Positions 24,691 through 32,252 of a stretch of DNA of 64,000 nt are shown here, piece after piece; the first letter of the stretch is position 1; each line of letters opens with the position of its first letter. The stretch comes from Paraherbaspirillum soli. Lineage in GTDB: Bacteria; Pseudomonadota; Gammaproteobacteria; Burkholderiales; Burkholderiaceae_D. Below the pieces are notes generated by a model, which ran no database searches, was not told where the DNA came from, and saw nothing but the letters and a program-made list of their open reading frames with translations. The position numbers and the translations under genes are program-made. The stretch lies in assembly GCF_042654985.1 (NCBI RefSeq), contig NZ_JBHSMT010000026.1:124001-188000 (forward strand). Direction: 5' to 3'.

Positions 24691-25497
24691 TTAACGCGCG
24701 GCCGGTGCCTTACTGACATCCATGCCAAACCACTTGAACGATACCTGCTTGAAGCTGCCGTCTTTCAAAATCTCGTCGAGTGCCTTATTCAGCGCTGCCT
24801 CAAATTTCGGATTGCCTTTCTGGAACGGGATGCCGATCTTGTCGACGTCGCCGAACGCAGCTCCGGCTTTCAGCGGCAGTGTGGAATTTTTCAACAGGTA
24901 TCCTACCAGCAGACTGTCGTTCAGTGCAGCGTCGATGCGGCCGCTGGCCAGGTCAGCCAGATATTCCTGGGCGCCCGGATAAGTCTTGACGTCGATACCG
25001 GGAACCGCCTTGGCCTTTTGTTCGAAGTTGGTGCCTTGGCCAAGGCCGAGTTTGAAGCCTTTCAACGATTCCAGGCTGGTGAAATTGCGCTTCTCATCCT
25101 TTCTGACGATCAGCCGTGCGCTGGAGAGCGTGTACGGCTGTGAAAAATCGAAGACCTTTTTACGGTCTTCGGTAATGCCGACCTGATTCAGGATCACATC
25201 GTACTTGCCAGCGCTGAGTCCGGCCAGAATACCGCTCCATTCAGTGGTGGTGAATTCCGGCGTAACTCCCAGTTTGGCCGCAATCAGTTTGGCGACATCG
25301 ACTTCAAATCCGGTCAGTTGGCTGGTTTTCGGATCTTTGAAATTGAACGGAGGATAGGTGCCTTCCATCGCCACTTTCAAGGTGCCGCGTGCTTTGACGG
25401 TATCCAGCAGATCCGCTGCGAAGGAGTGGATGGTGAGGCTGGAGATCAGCACGGCAGCTGCGATTTTGCTCAGTTTGGACAGGGTTATTGAGGCCAT
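24691..25497 (-). CDS. Amino-acid ABC transporter substrate-binding protein (cystine type)
   Basis: Periplasmic solute-binding protein, 268 aa, bacterial family 3. A signal peptide is visible (MASITLSKLSK, hydrophobic stretch, cleavage after SFAA near residue 28). The mature start LLDTVKARGTLKVAMEGTYPPFNF is the family-3 signature, with GFEVDVAKLIAAKLG and the DVILNQVGITEDRKK hinge. The overall pattern is near FliY/TcyJ cystine-binding proteins, but ligand identity is inferred. First gene of a two-gene unit with the permease at 23950-24606. Confidence 0.9.
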   Translation of the reverse strand: MASITLSKLSKIAAAVLISSLTIHSFAADLLDTVKARGTLKVAMEGTYPPFNFKDPKTSQLTGFEVDVAKLIAAKLGVTPEFTTTEWSGILAGLSAGKYDVILNQVGITEDRKKVFDFSQPYTLSSARLIVRKDEKRNFTSLESLKGFKLGLGQGTNFEQKAKAVPGIDVKTYPGAQEYLADLASGRIDAALNDSLLVGYLLKNSTLPLKAGAAFGDVDKIGIPFQKGNPKFEAALNKALDEILKDGSFKQVSFKWFGMDVSKAPAAR

Positions 25498-25647
25498 TTT
25501 TTTATCCTTCGGTGAGAGTTTTTAGAAGGGCGTTGCAGCGACTATGTTAAACGTTATGTCCGGCAAATGTGAAGTAACGGTTTTGTGGATTGATAGTCGT
25601 TTATCGCGCTTGTGACGCCAAGCAGCAGCGCAAGCATAGCAGTGAAT

Positions 25648-26574
25648 CTACGCAGTTGGCGACGTGCCGCCGTTCTTGCGCGCCGCCAGTTCCAGCGTCA
25701 GCAATTCAAACTGGCGGTACAGTGCGGCCGCTTGCGGATCCCATTGCTGAACTGCTTGATATTGGCGCCTCACGGTGGCCATGTCGCCGCGCGCGATGGG
25801 ACCGGTCAACGCGGCTGCCGGGCCGAGCTTGAAAGCATTGGCAGCGCTTTCAAGCAGCAGGGGTTCGATCAGTTTCAATGCGATCTCCGGAGGCAGGCCG
25901 GCTTCCACGTAAGCCTGGCTGGCGACATCGATCAGCGTGACCAGGTAATTGGAGGCAAACACCGCTGCCGCGTGATACAAAACTTTGCTGTCGCGTTTGA
26001 TGTTGACCGCCTGTGCACCGATGGCATTAAAGGCCGGCGTCAGGACGGCAAGCGCGGCAGCATCGCCTTCGCTGCCGCACCAAGTGCCGGCGAAGTGCAG
26101 CGCCACCTGCTGCGGGTCGGCGAAGCTGCGGATCGGGTGGATGCTGGCTAGTGCGGCCCCTTGTAATCCGGCCGCTGCCAAGTCGTGCGACGACAATGCA
26201 CCGCTGCAGTGAAACACGATGCTATCGCTGTTGAGTTTGCCGCTGGCGGCGAGCGCTTCGCAGCAGGCGGCAATCTGGTCGTCGCCGGCCGCAATCAGGT
26301 AAATGTCGGCGTTGCGCAGCTCGTCGTAACTGGCGGCCGCGGCACCGGCGCCGATGAAGTTGCAGGCTTGCTGCGCGCTGGCGACCGAGCGGTTCAGCAC
26401 GTCCAGCAACTGAAAAGTCTGCTGCGCATGCCACAGTCTTCCCAGTGTTTTGCCGACCTTGCCGCAGCCGATGATGCTCAGGGTTTTAGGGCCATTGCCG
26501 GCGGCCCCGCCGTCATCAGCCAGGCCGGTGCCTAGTTGCCGAGCTGTTCCAGTGCTTCCTGCTGTTCCAGCCAT
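25648..26574 (-). CDS. Rossmann-fold protein with DUF2520 domain
   Basis: 308 aa. An N-terminal NAD(P)-binding fold (LSIIGCGKVGKTLGRLW, about residues 32-48) is followed by a helical DUF2520-type domain (ASIHPIRSF, then LYHAAAVFASNYLVTL and GPIARGD). It resembles ketopantoate-reductase/pyrroline-carboxylate-reductase-like oxidoreductases; the substrate is unknown. The only ATG start (26574) lies within the end of the ABC-F gene, a 43 bp overlap in another frame. The first 28 residues are Gly/Ala/Thr-rich and may not be translated if a non-ATG start is used. Confidence 0.78.
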   Translation of the reverse strand: MAGTAGSTGTARQLGTGLADDGGAAGNGPKTLSIIGCGKVGKTLGRLWHAQQTFQLLDVLNRSVASAQQACNFIGAGAAAASYDELRNADIYLIAAGDDQIAACCEALAASGKLNSDSIVFHCSGALSSHDLAAAGLQGAALASIHPIRSFADPQQVALHFAGTWCGSEGDAAALAVLTPAFNAIGAQAVNIKRDSKVLYHAAAVFASNYLVTLIDVASQAYVEAGLPPEIALKLIEPLLLESAANAFKLGPAAALTGPIARGDMATVRRQYQAVQQWDPQAAALYRQFELLTLELAARKNGGTSPTA

Positions 26575-28538
26575 TCCGCCTCCAGTTGCGTCAGTTCCTT
26601 CGCGTAAAACGCCTGATCGGTCAACAGCGTCGCCAATTCCTTTTTCTTGTCCTTGTCGTAGATTTCCGGTTCGGCCAGACGGTTATCGACCGCCGTTTTT
26701 TGCGCCGTGCGCTTGGCAATTTGCTCATCCAGGCGCTTGATGCGCGCTTCGATCGGCTTCTTCAGCGCTGTCAGTTTTTGCCGGGCTTCCGCTTCGAGAC
26801 GCTTCTGTTCGCGGCGATCGGCGCCGTCGCCAGCGGTGCTCGGGGCCGGGGCTACCGCGCTGGCGATTTTTGCTTTGGCGCTGGGCTTCGGCAATGCGGC
26901 ATCGCTTGCACTATTCTTGGCCGCCAGCTTGGTCTTGAACAGCCAATCCTTGTAGTCATCCAGATCGCCGTCGAACGGCTGCACCTTGCCGTCGGCGACG
27001 ATGATGAATTGGTCGGTGGTGGCGCGCAGCAAATGACGATCATGCGATACCAGCACCAGCGTCCCTTCGAACTGCGCCAGCGCCATGGTCAGCGCTTCGC
27101 GGGTTTCCAAGTCCAGATGGTTGGTCGGTTCATCCAGCAGCAGCAGGTTGGGGCGCTGCCAGACAATCAGGGCCAGCGCCAGGCGTGCTTTTTCGCCGCC
27201 GGAAAACGGTGCGATCGAGCTGGTGACCATAGGCCCGTTGAAATTGAAGCTGCCCAGGAAATTGCGCAATTCCTGCTCGCGCACAGTCGGCGCGATTTTC
27301 CCCATATGCCACAGCGGCGATTCGTCGTGCCGCAGCATTTCGACTTGATGCTGGGCGAAGTAACCGATCGACAAACCTTTGCCGAACTGGGTGGTGCCGA
27401 ACAGCGGATTCAATTCGTTGGCGATGGTTTTGATGAAGGTCGATTTGCCGGCGCCGTTGACGCCCAGTAGACCGATGCGCTGGCCGATTTGCAGCGAGAA
27501 ATTGATGCCGGCGACAATCACCTTCTCGGTGACCTCGTGACTGGTCGCGCTCTCGGTGCGATAGCCGGCACTCACATCTTCCATCACCAGCAATGGATTT
27601 GGCGCGCTCAGCGGCACCCGGAATTCGAATGAAAACTCGGCCGCTGCGCGCAACGGCGCCAGCTCTTCCATCTTGGCCAGCGCCTTCATCCGGCTTTGCG
27701 CCTGACGGGCTTTGCTGGCCTGAGCCTTGAAGCGGTTGATGAACGATTCCAGATGGGCGCGCTGGCGCATTTGCTTTTCGAGCGTGCCGGCGGCCAGCTC
27801 CATTTGCGCGGCGCGCTGGCGTTCGAACGAAGAGTAATTGCCCGAATAGCGCTTCAGTTTGCGCTCATCGATATGCACGATGACGTTCACCACGCCATCC
27901 AGGAAATCGCGGTCATGCGAGATGATGATCAGGGTGCCGGGATAGCGCTTCAGCCAGTCCTCGAGCCAGATGATGGCGTCCAGATCCAGATGGTTGGTCG
28001 GCTCATCGAGCAGCAACAGGTCGGATGGGCACATCAGGGCTTGCGCCAGATTCAGGCGCATGCGCCAGCCGCCGGAAAAACTGGCTACCGGCTGCTGCAT
28101 TTGCGCAAGCGAGAAACCGAGGCCGGTCAGCAATTGCTCCGCGCGCGAGCGCACCGTGTACGCATCGGCATCGGCCAGCGCGCTGTACAGCTCGCCGATC
28201 AGCGTGCCGTTGGCGGCGCTTTCAGGTTCGCTTTCAAGGAAGGCCAGTTCTTCTTCCAGGCGGCGCAGCGTGACGTCACCGTCGATCGCATATTCCAGCG
28301 CCGGCCGATCCAGCGCCGGGGTTTCTTGCGCAACATAAGCCATGCGCCACTTGGAAGGAAAGTCGATCTCGCCCAGGTCGGCGTGCAGTTCGCCGCGCAG
28401 CAAGCCGAACAGGCTGGATTTACCGGCACCGTTGGCGCCGATCAGGCCGATCTTGTCGCCCGGGTTGAGGGTGACGTCGACATTGTCGAGCAGGGGCTTG
28501 ATGCCGCGGGCCAGTGAGACCTGTTGAAAACGTATCAT
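26532..28538 (-). CDS. yheS: ABC-F family ATPase, YheS type
   Basis: Soluble ATPase with two ABC domains and no membrane segment, 668 aa; ABC-F proteins act on ribosomes. Domain 1: GANGAGKSS Walker A near residue 35, FSGGWRMRLNLAQAL signature and LLLLDEPTNHLDLDAIIWLE. Domain 2: GVNGAGKST and FSGGEKARLALALIVWQRPN. A P-site tRNA-interaction linker follows domain 1. The C-terminal 110 residues form a charged coiled coil. The sequence runs parallel to E. coli YheS over its whole length (for example TPALDRPALEYAIDGD). The start at 28538 fits the family. Confidence 0.93.
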   Translation of the reverse strand: MIRFQQVSLARGIKPLLDNVDVTLNPGDKIGLIGANGAGKSSLFGLLRGELHADLGEIDFPSKWRMAYVAQETPALDRPALEYAIDGDVTLRRLEEELAFLESEPESAANGTLIGELYSALADADAYTVRSRAEQLLTGLGFSLAQMQQPVASFSGGWRMRLNLAQALMCPSDLLLLDEPTNHLDLDAIIWLEDWLKRYPGTLIIISHDRDFLDGVVNVIVHIDERKLKRYSGNYSSFERQRAAQMELAAGTLEKQMRQRAHLESFINRFKAQASKARQAQSRMKALAKMEELAPLRAAAEFSFEFRVPLSAPNPLLVMEDVSAGYRTESATSHEVTEKVIVAGINFSLQIGQRIGLLGVNGAGKSTFIKTIANELNPLFGTTQFGKGLSIGYFAQHQVEMLRHDESPLWHMGKIAPTVREQELRNFLGSFNFNGPMVTSSIAPFSGGEKARLALALIVWQRPNLLLLDEPTNHLDLETREALTMALAQFEGTLVLVSHDRHLLRATTDQFIIVADGKVQPFDGDLDDYKDWLFKTKLAAKNSASDAALPKPSAKAKIASAVAPAPSTAGDGADRREQKRLEAEARQKLTALKKPIEARIKRLDEQIAKRTAQKTAVDNRLAEPEIYDKDKKKELATLLTDQAFYAKELTQLEAEWLEQQEALEQLGN

Positions 28539-28620
28539 TAATTATTGAGGCTATCGGTAAATTTATATTTATACATCTGCGTTGAATCGCATCGTATGGA
28601 GAAGGCGAAGCTATGCCGTT

Positions 28621-28748
28621 GCCACCTCTAAAAACCGTAGCGAGCGGCCCAAGGTCGGGACGACGAAGTTGCAACACCTGCAGCCGTACGGAGCGGGCGA
28701 GCATCGCAGTCCCGAGATTGGGTCGCGCAGTAGGTTTTTAGAGGTGGC
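28621..28748. repeat. 128 bp palindromic element after prmB
   Basis: GCCACCTCTAAAAACC (28621-28636) and its exact inverse (28733-28748) bound a segment with a second inner inverted repeat (CCCAAGGTCGGGAC against GTCCCGAGATTGGG, 12 of 14 pairs). The right arm ends one base before the prmB stop codon. It nearly fills the 211 bp between the ABC-F gene and prmB and has no coding potential. It is either a small mobile palindromic element or a structured 3' end of the prmB mRNA. Confidence 0.75.
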
Positions 28749-28749
28749 T

Positions 28750-29634
28750 TCATGGCAATTGATCGGCGGTTAGCAGGAACACCATATCGTCGCCGGCACT
28801 GGTCGAGACCCAGGTCATTTCCAGGTCGGGGAAAGCGGCTTCGGCGAAGGCGCGTTCGTTGCCGATTTCGACGATCAATACGCCGTTCTTGGTCAGGCGC
28901 TGTTTGGCGCCGGCCACGATCTTGCGCACCAGGTCCATGCCGTCATCGCCGCCAGCCAAGGCAATCTGCGGTTCGCACAGATATTCCTTGGGCAGCTTGC
29001 TCATCGAGCCGCTATTGACGTAAGGCGGGTTGGTCACGATCAGGTCGTATTTTTTCTCCGGAACCTTGCTGTACAGATCCGATTCGATCAGCGTGATGCG
29101 GTCCTGCAAAGCGTAGTCGTCGACGTTGCGACGCGCCACCGCCAATGCATCGGCAGAGATGTCGGCGGTATCCACGTGCGCCTGCGGGAAGGCATCGGCC
29201 AGCATGATAGGCAGGCAGCCGGAACCGGTGCACAACTCGAGGATGTTGCTGACCGCAGCAGGATCCTGCACCCACGGCGAGAAGTGATCCGGGATCAGCT
29301 CGGCGATGAACGAGCGCGGCACGATCACGCGCTGATCGACGTAAAAGCGGTATTCGCCGAGCCAGGCTTCATTCGTAATATAGGCAGCCGGTATGCGGTC
29401 GGTGCTGCGCTGTTCAATCACATGCATGACGGCCTCGATTTCCTGCGGCAGCAAACGGGCGTCGAAGAACGGCTCAAGTTTGTCCAGCGGCAATTTGAGT
29501 GTGTGCAGGATCAGGTAGGCGGCTTCGTCCAGCGCGTTGCTGCTGCCGTGGCCAAAGAACAGTTCGGCGGTGTTGAAGCGGGTGACCGCATAGCGCAACA
29601 GGTCGCGAATGGTGGAGAAGGGATGTGATGTCAT
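28750..29634 (-). CDS. prmB: Ribosomal protein L3 glutamine methyltransferase
   Basis: SAM-dependent N5-glutamine methyltransferase of the HemK/PrmB family, 294 aa. SAM site ILELCTGSGCLPIML (about residues 135-149), catalytic NPPY in DLIVTNPPYVNSGSM, and the helical N-terminal domain with DEAAYLILHTLKLPL. TGSG with ELC favours PrmB over PrmC. ATG 29634 was chosen by family length; the frame is open about 140 bp further upstream through a palindromic repeat, which is not coding. Downstream of dapE on the same strand. Confidence 0.92.
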   Translation of the reverse strand: MTSHPFSTIRDLLRYAVTRFNTAELFFGHGSSNALDEAAYLILHTLKLPLDKLEPFFDARLLPQEIEAVMHVIEQRSTDRIPAAYITNEAWLGEYRFYVDQRVIVPRSFIAELIPDHFSPWVQDPAAVSNILELCTGSGCLPIMLADAFPQAHVDTADISADALAVARRNVDDYALQDRITLIESDLYSKVPEKKYDLIVTNPPYVNSGSMSKLPKEYLCEPQIALAGGDDGMDLVRKIVAGAKQRLTKNGVLIVEIGNERAFAEAAFPDLEMTWVSTSAGDDMVFLLTADQLP

Positions 29635-29714
29635 GGCGCGAATTATAGGGTACGGGGTGAATCGGGGGCTTATTTGGACTATTTTGCTTGCGGAATGCCA
29701 CTGAACTTGAGTTA

Positions 29715-29770
29715 AACGGGGCCAGAGCTTTTTCGCCTGTCTGATCGCGAAAATGACTCTGACCCCGTTC
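29715..29770. repeat. Palindromic repeat element (GGGGTCAGAGT family)
   Basis: Outer arms AACGGGGCCAGAG (29715-29727) and CTCTGACCCCGTT (29757-29769) pair with one mismatch or wobble. Inner arms TTTTCGC (29730-29736) and GCGAAAA (29747-29753) pair perfectly. It lies 24 bp after the dapE stop. Similar in plan, but not in sequence, to the three 54-55 bp repeats elsewhere in the window. Confidence 0.7.
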
Positions 29771-29794
29771 AAGGAAGCGGCATTTTGACGCGCT

Positions 29795-30943
29795 TTACAA
29801 CAGTAAATTTTCCATCGTGCGCCGATAAATGTTTTTCAACGGATCAATGTGGCGCAGCTCGATGTGTTCATCGATTTTGTGGATGCTGCCGTTGGGCGGG
29901 CCGAACTCGATCACTTGCGGGCAAATCTGCGCGATGAAGCGGCCGTCGGACGTGCCGCCGGTGGTCGACAGCTCGGTGTCGAGGCCGGTTTCCGCCTTGA
30001 TCGCGTTCGCCAGGGCATTGCTGAGATCGCCGCGCGGCGTCAGGAACGGCAGGCCGCCGACCGTCCATGCCAGCGTGTATTCAAAGCCGTGGCTATCCAG
30101 GATCGCGTGCACTCTTTGCTGCAAGCCTTCGACCGTGCTGGCGGTTGAAAAGCGGAAATTGAAGTCGATCACCAGCTCTCCCGGGATCACATTGGAAGCG
30201 CCGGTGCCGCCGTGGATATTCGACATTTGCCAGGAGGTCGGCAGATAGTATTCGTTGCCTTCGTCCCATTTTTCCGCGACCAAGTCGGCCAATGCCGGCG
30301 CCGCCAGATGAATCGGGTTTTTGGCCAGATGCGGATAGGCGATATGACCCTGAATGCCTTTCACCGTCAGCTTGCCGGACATGGTGCCGCGACGGCCATT
30401 CTTGATCATGTCGCCCAGTTCGCCGCTGGAGGTCGGCTCGCCGACGATGCAGTAATCGAGTTGCTCGCCGCGCGCTTTCAATTGCCGGCAGACGACCACC
30501 GTGCCGTCGGTTGCCGGACCTTCTTCGTCGCTGGTGATCAGGAAGCCGATCGACCCTTTGTGTTGCGGATGGGCCTGGGTAAATTCTTCGACCGCAACTA
30601 CCATCGCCGCGATCGAGGTCTTCATGTCGGCCGCACCGCGGCCATACAATTTGCCGTCGCGCCGGCTCGGCAGGAAAGGATCGGATTGCCACTGTTCACG
30701 CGGGCCGGTCGGGACCACGTCGGTGTGGCCGGCAAAAACCAGCAGCGGCTGCGCCGATCCCTTGCGCGCCCACAGATTGGTGACTTCGCCGGATTGGATG
30801 GTTTCGCAGTCGAAACCGAGCGGCGCCAGCAGTTCGATCAGGCGCGCCTGGCAGCCTTTGTCCTGCGGCGTGACAGATGACAGCGCAATCAGCTCTTCAG
30901 TGAGCGCGAGGGTTTTGCTCACGGCGTTTTTTTCGATCGTCAT
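29795..30943 (-). CDS. dapE: Succinyl-diaminopimelate desuccinylase
   Basis: Zinc hydrolase that releases L,L-diaminopimelate from its succinyl derivative, a late step of the lysine and peptidoglycan precursor pathway. 382 aa, M20 peptidase family. Metal and active-site motifs: LLVFAGHTDVVPTG, GRGAADMKTSIAAMV, TSDEEGPATDGT and the C-terminal EFGPPNGSIHKIDEHI. The start overlaps the stop codon of the YffB-like gene (4 bp). dapD and dapC are encoded 5-7 kb away on the same strand. Confidence 0.96.
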   Translation of the reverse strand: MTIEKNAVSKTLALTEELIALSSVTPQDKGCQARLIELLAPLGFDCETIQSGEVTNLWARKGSAQPLLVFAGHTDVVPTGPREQWQSDPFLPSRRDGKLYGRGAADMKTSIAAMVVAVEEFTQAHPQHKGSIGFLITSDEEGPATDGTVVVCRQLKARGEQLDYCIVGEPTSSGELGDMIKNGRRGTMSGKLTVKGIQGHIAYPHLAKNPIHLAAPALADLVAEKWDEGNEYYLPTSWQMSNIHGGTGASNVIPGELVIDFNFRFSTASTVEGLQQRVHAILDSHGFEYTLAWTVGGLPFLTPRGDLSNALANAIKAETGLDTELSTTGGTSDGRFIAQICPQVIEFGPPNGSIHKIDEHIELRHIDPLKNIYRRTMENLLL

Positions 30944-31293
30944 TGGTTGAAAATTTGTTGGTAGAGCTCATCCGAAAAGCCGACATAAGTGCGTTTGCCG
31001 GTGAACAATACCGGCCGCTTGATAATCGACGGCAGCTCGATCATCAACGGCGTGGCGCTGACGCCGTCGGTGATGCTGGTGCGGCGTTGTTCCGACAGGC
31101 CGCGCCAGGTGGTGCCTTTGCGATTGATCAGCACATCCCAGGCGACGTCCGCCAGCCAGGTGGTGATCAATTGTTGCGTGATGCCGTCTTTTTTGAAATT
31201 GTGAAAAGTGTAGGCGATTTCCTGATCGTCAAGCCAGGTGCGGGCTTTCTTGACCGTATCGCAGTTGGGGATGCCGTAAAGAGTAATTGTCAT
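30940..31293 (-). CDS. YffB/ArsC family thioredoxin-fold protein
   Basis: 117 aa arsenate-reductase-like protein with YGIPNCDTVKKARTWLD near the N terminus (single active-site Cys10) and the ArsC-type SIIKRPVLF block near the C terminus. In E. coli the homologous gene yffB also lies directly upstream of dapE. Function is unknown; probably not a true arsenate reductase. ATG 31293 starts the conserved fold; the open frame upstream is not typical protein. Overlaps dapE by 4 bp. Confidence 0.85.
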   Translation of the reverse strand: MTITLYGIPNCDTVKKARTWLDDQEIAYTFHNFKKDGITQQLITTWLADVAWDVLINRKGTTWRGLSEQRRTSITDGVSATPLMIELPSIIKRPVLFTGKRTYVGFSDELYQQIFNQ

Positions 31294-31464
31294 AGTTGAA
31301 AACCGCATGGAATGTGGCATTTTATCCGTTTTCCGCGGCGCCAACCACGTATAAGCAGCCGCTTGAGAGCGCATGCAGGCGTTGCCCAAAGAAACTTTGC
31401 GGAGCAGAAATTGCCGTGCCGTCCAGGCGCGATTTTCGTTCCTTTCGGTCGGTCCAATAATATC

Positions 31465-31470
31465 TATAAT
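31465..31470 (+). promoter_or_regulatory. Possible -10 box for the sulfur-carrier operon
   Basis: A perfect TATAAT lies 55 bp ahead of the first gene of the plus-strand cluster, in the divergent gap from the YffB-like gene. No good -35 hexamer is visible at 16-18 bp, so an activator or a different sigma factor may be needed. Low confidence. Confidence 0.3.
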
Positions 31471-31524
31471 TAATTGATCAAGACCGCCGAATGCCGTGAC
31501 AGCCGGTTTCCAATCCCTTCTCAT

Positions 31525-31944
31525 ATGGTCACGCTGCAACTATCCGAGTTTCTTCGCGCCAGCCTTGAGCGTTGGGCGCATGCCGGTTATCCGGTGGAAA
31601 CTTGCGGCCTCCTGCTCGGCGAGCGCAACAGTGCATGCAGCACCATCAAGCGCGTGACGCAGGCCAAGAATCTGAGCCACGAGCGGACCCGCGATCGCTA
31701 TCTGCTGGACCCGCAGGATTTCCTGGCTGCGGACAATGCGGCCCGTGCCAACGGCATGGAAGTCCTCGGCATCTGGCACACCCATCCGGACCATCCGGCA
31801 CGGCCTTCGGAAATCGACCAGGCCGCGGCGTGGCCGGAATGGTCGTACCTGATTCTCGCCGTGACCCGCGACGGCGTGAAGGACATCCGCTCATGGCGTT
31901 TGAACGGGGACATGAAGTTCGACGAGGAGGTGATTCAATCATGA
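31525..31944 (+). CDS. JAMM/MPN metalloprotease (Mec/QbsD-like)
   Basis: 139 aa JAB1/MPN domain with a complete zinc-protease site: Glu25 (VETCGLLLGE), His85 and His87 (WHTHPDH), Ser95 and Asp98 (RPSEID). Known bacterial relatives are Mec+ of Mycobacterium, which removes cysteine from the carrier CysO, and QbsD of Pseudomonas, which trims the carrier QbsE. The next gene encodes a MoaD/ThiS-like carrier with residues after its GlyGly, a fitting substrate. The genes overlap by 4 bp. No strong ribosome site at ATG 31525. Confidence 0.88.
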   Translation: MVTLQLSEFLRASLERWAHAGYPVETCGLLLGERNSACSTIKRVTQAKNLSHERTRDRYLLDPQDFLAADNAARANGMEVLGIWHTHPDHPARPSEIDQAAAWPEWSYLILAVTRDGVKDIRSWRLNGDMKFDEEVIQS

Positions 31945-32252
31945 GCCAGGTGGCTATCCGCATCCCGACTCCCTTGCGTGCGTATACCCAGGGTGCCGAC
32001 GAAGTGCTGGTTGAGGCGGCGACCGTGGGTGAAGCGCTGGCGACACTGGGCACGCGGCACGACGGCGTGCTGCCGCGGTTGCTCACGGCCGATGGCGAGC
32101 CGCGCCAATTCGTCAATTTCTACCTGGGCAGCCAGAACGTGCGGGCGCTCAACGGATTGCAGACGCCGGTGAGCGATGGCGACGTGCTGTCCATCATTCC
32201 TGCCGTCGCCGGAGGAAATAATCATGCTAGCCAAAGAACGCAGGTTGATTGA
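31941..32252 (+). CDS. MoaD/ThiS-like sulfur carrier with C-terminal tail after GlyGly
   Basis: 103 aa beta-grasp protein: ends in DGDVLSIIPAVAGG, the MoaD/ThiS/CysO pattern in which the C-terminal glycine is adenylated and turned into a thiocarboxylate. Here the reading frame does not stop after GlyGly but continues for NNHASQRTQVD, so the carrier must be cut before use. The upstream JAMM protease is the likely processing enzyme (as QbsD is for QbsE). The last 29 bp overlap the next gene. Probably a CysO-type carrier rather than MoaD, given the cysM-like gene two positions downstream. Confidence 0.85.
   Translation: MSQVAIRIPTPLRAYTQGADEVLVEAATVGEALATLGTRHDGVLPRLLTADGEPRQFVNFYLGSQNVRALNGLQTPVSDGDVLSIIPAVAGGNNHASQRTQVD
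32211..32216 (+). promoter_or_regulatory. Ribosome binding site coinciding with the GlyGly codons of the carrier
   Basis: GGAGGA lies 7 bp before ATG 32224 of the rhodanese-MoeB gene and is at the same time the two Gly codons of the upstream carrier. It decides the MoeB start over the in-frame upstream ATG at 32176. It also explains why the carrier frame runs past its GlyGly. Confidence 0.8.

Noticed and set aside
26586..27470. Plus-strand open frame (294 codons) opposite the ABC-F gene
   Set aside because: Antisense to a full-length conserved ATPase, with no domain or ribosome site that would support it.
31465..31524. Cysteine or thiamine riboswitch ahead of the sulfur-carrier cluster
   Set aside because: From the possible -10 box to the start codon there are only about 50 bases, and no known riboswitch motif is visible.
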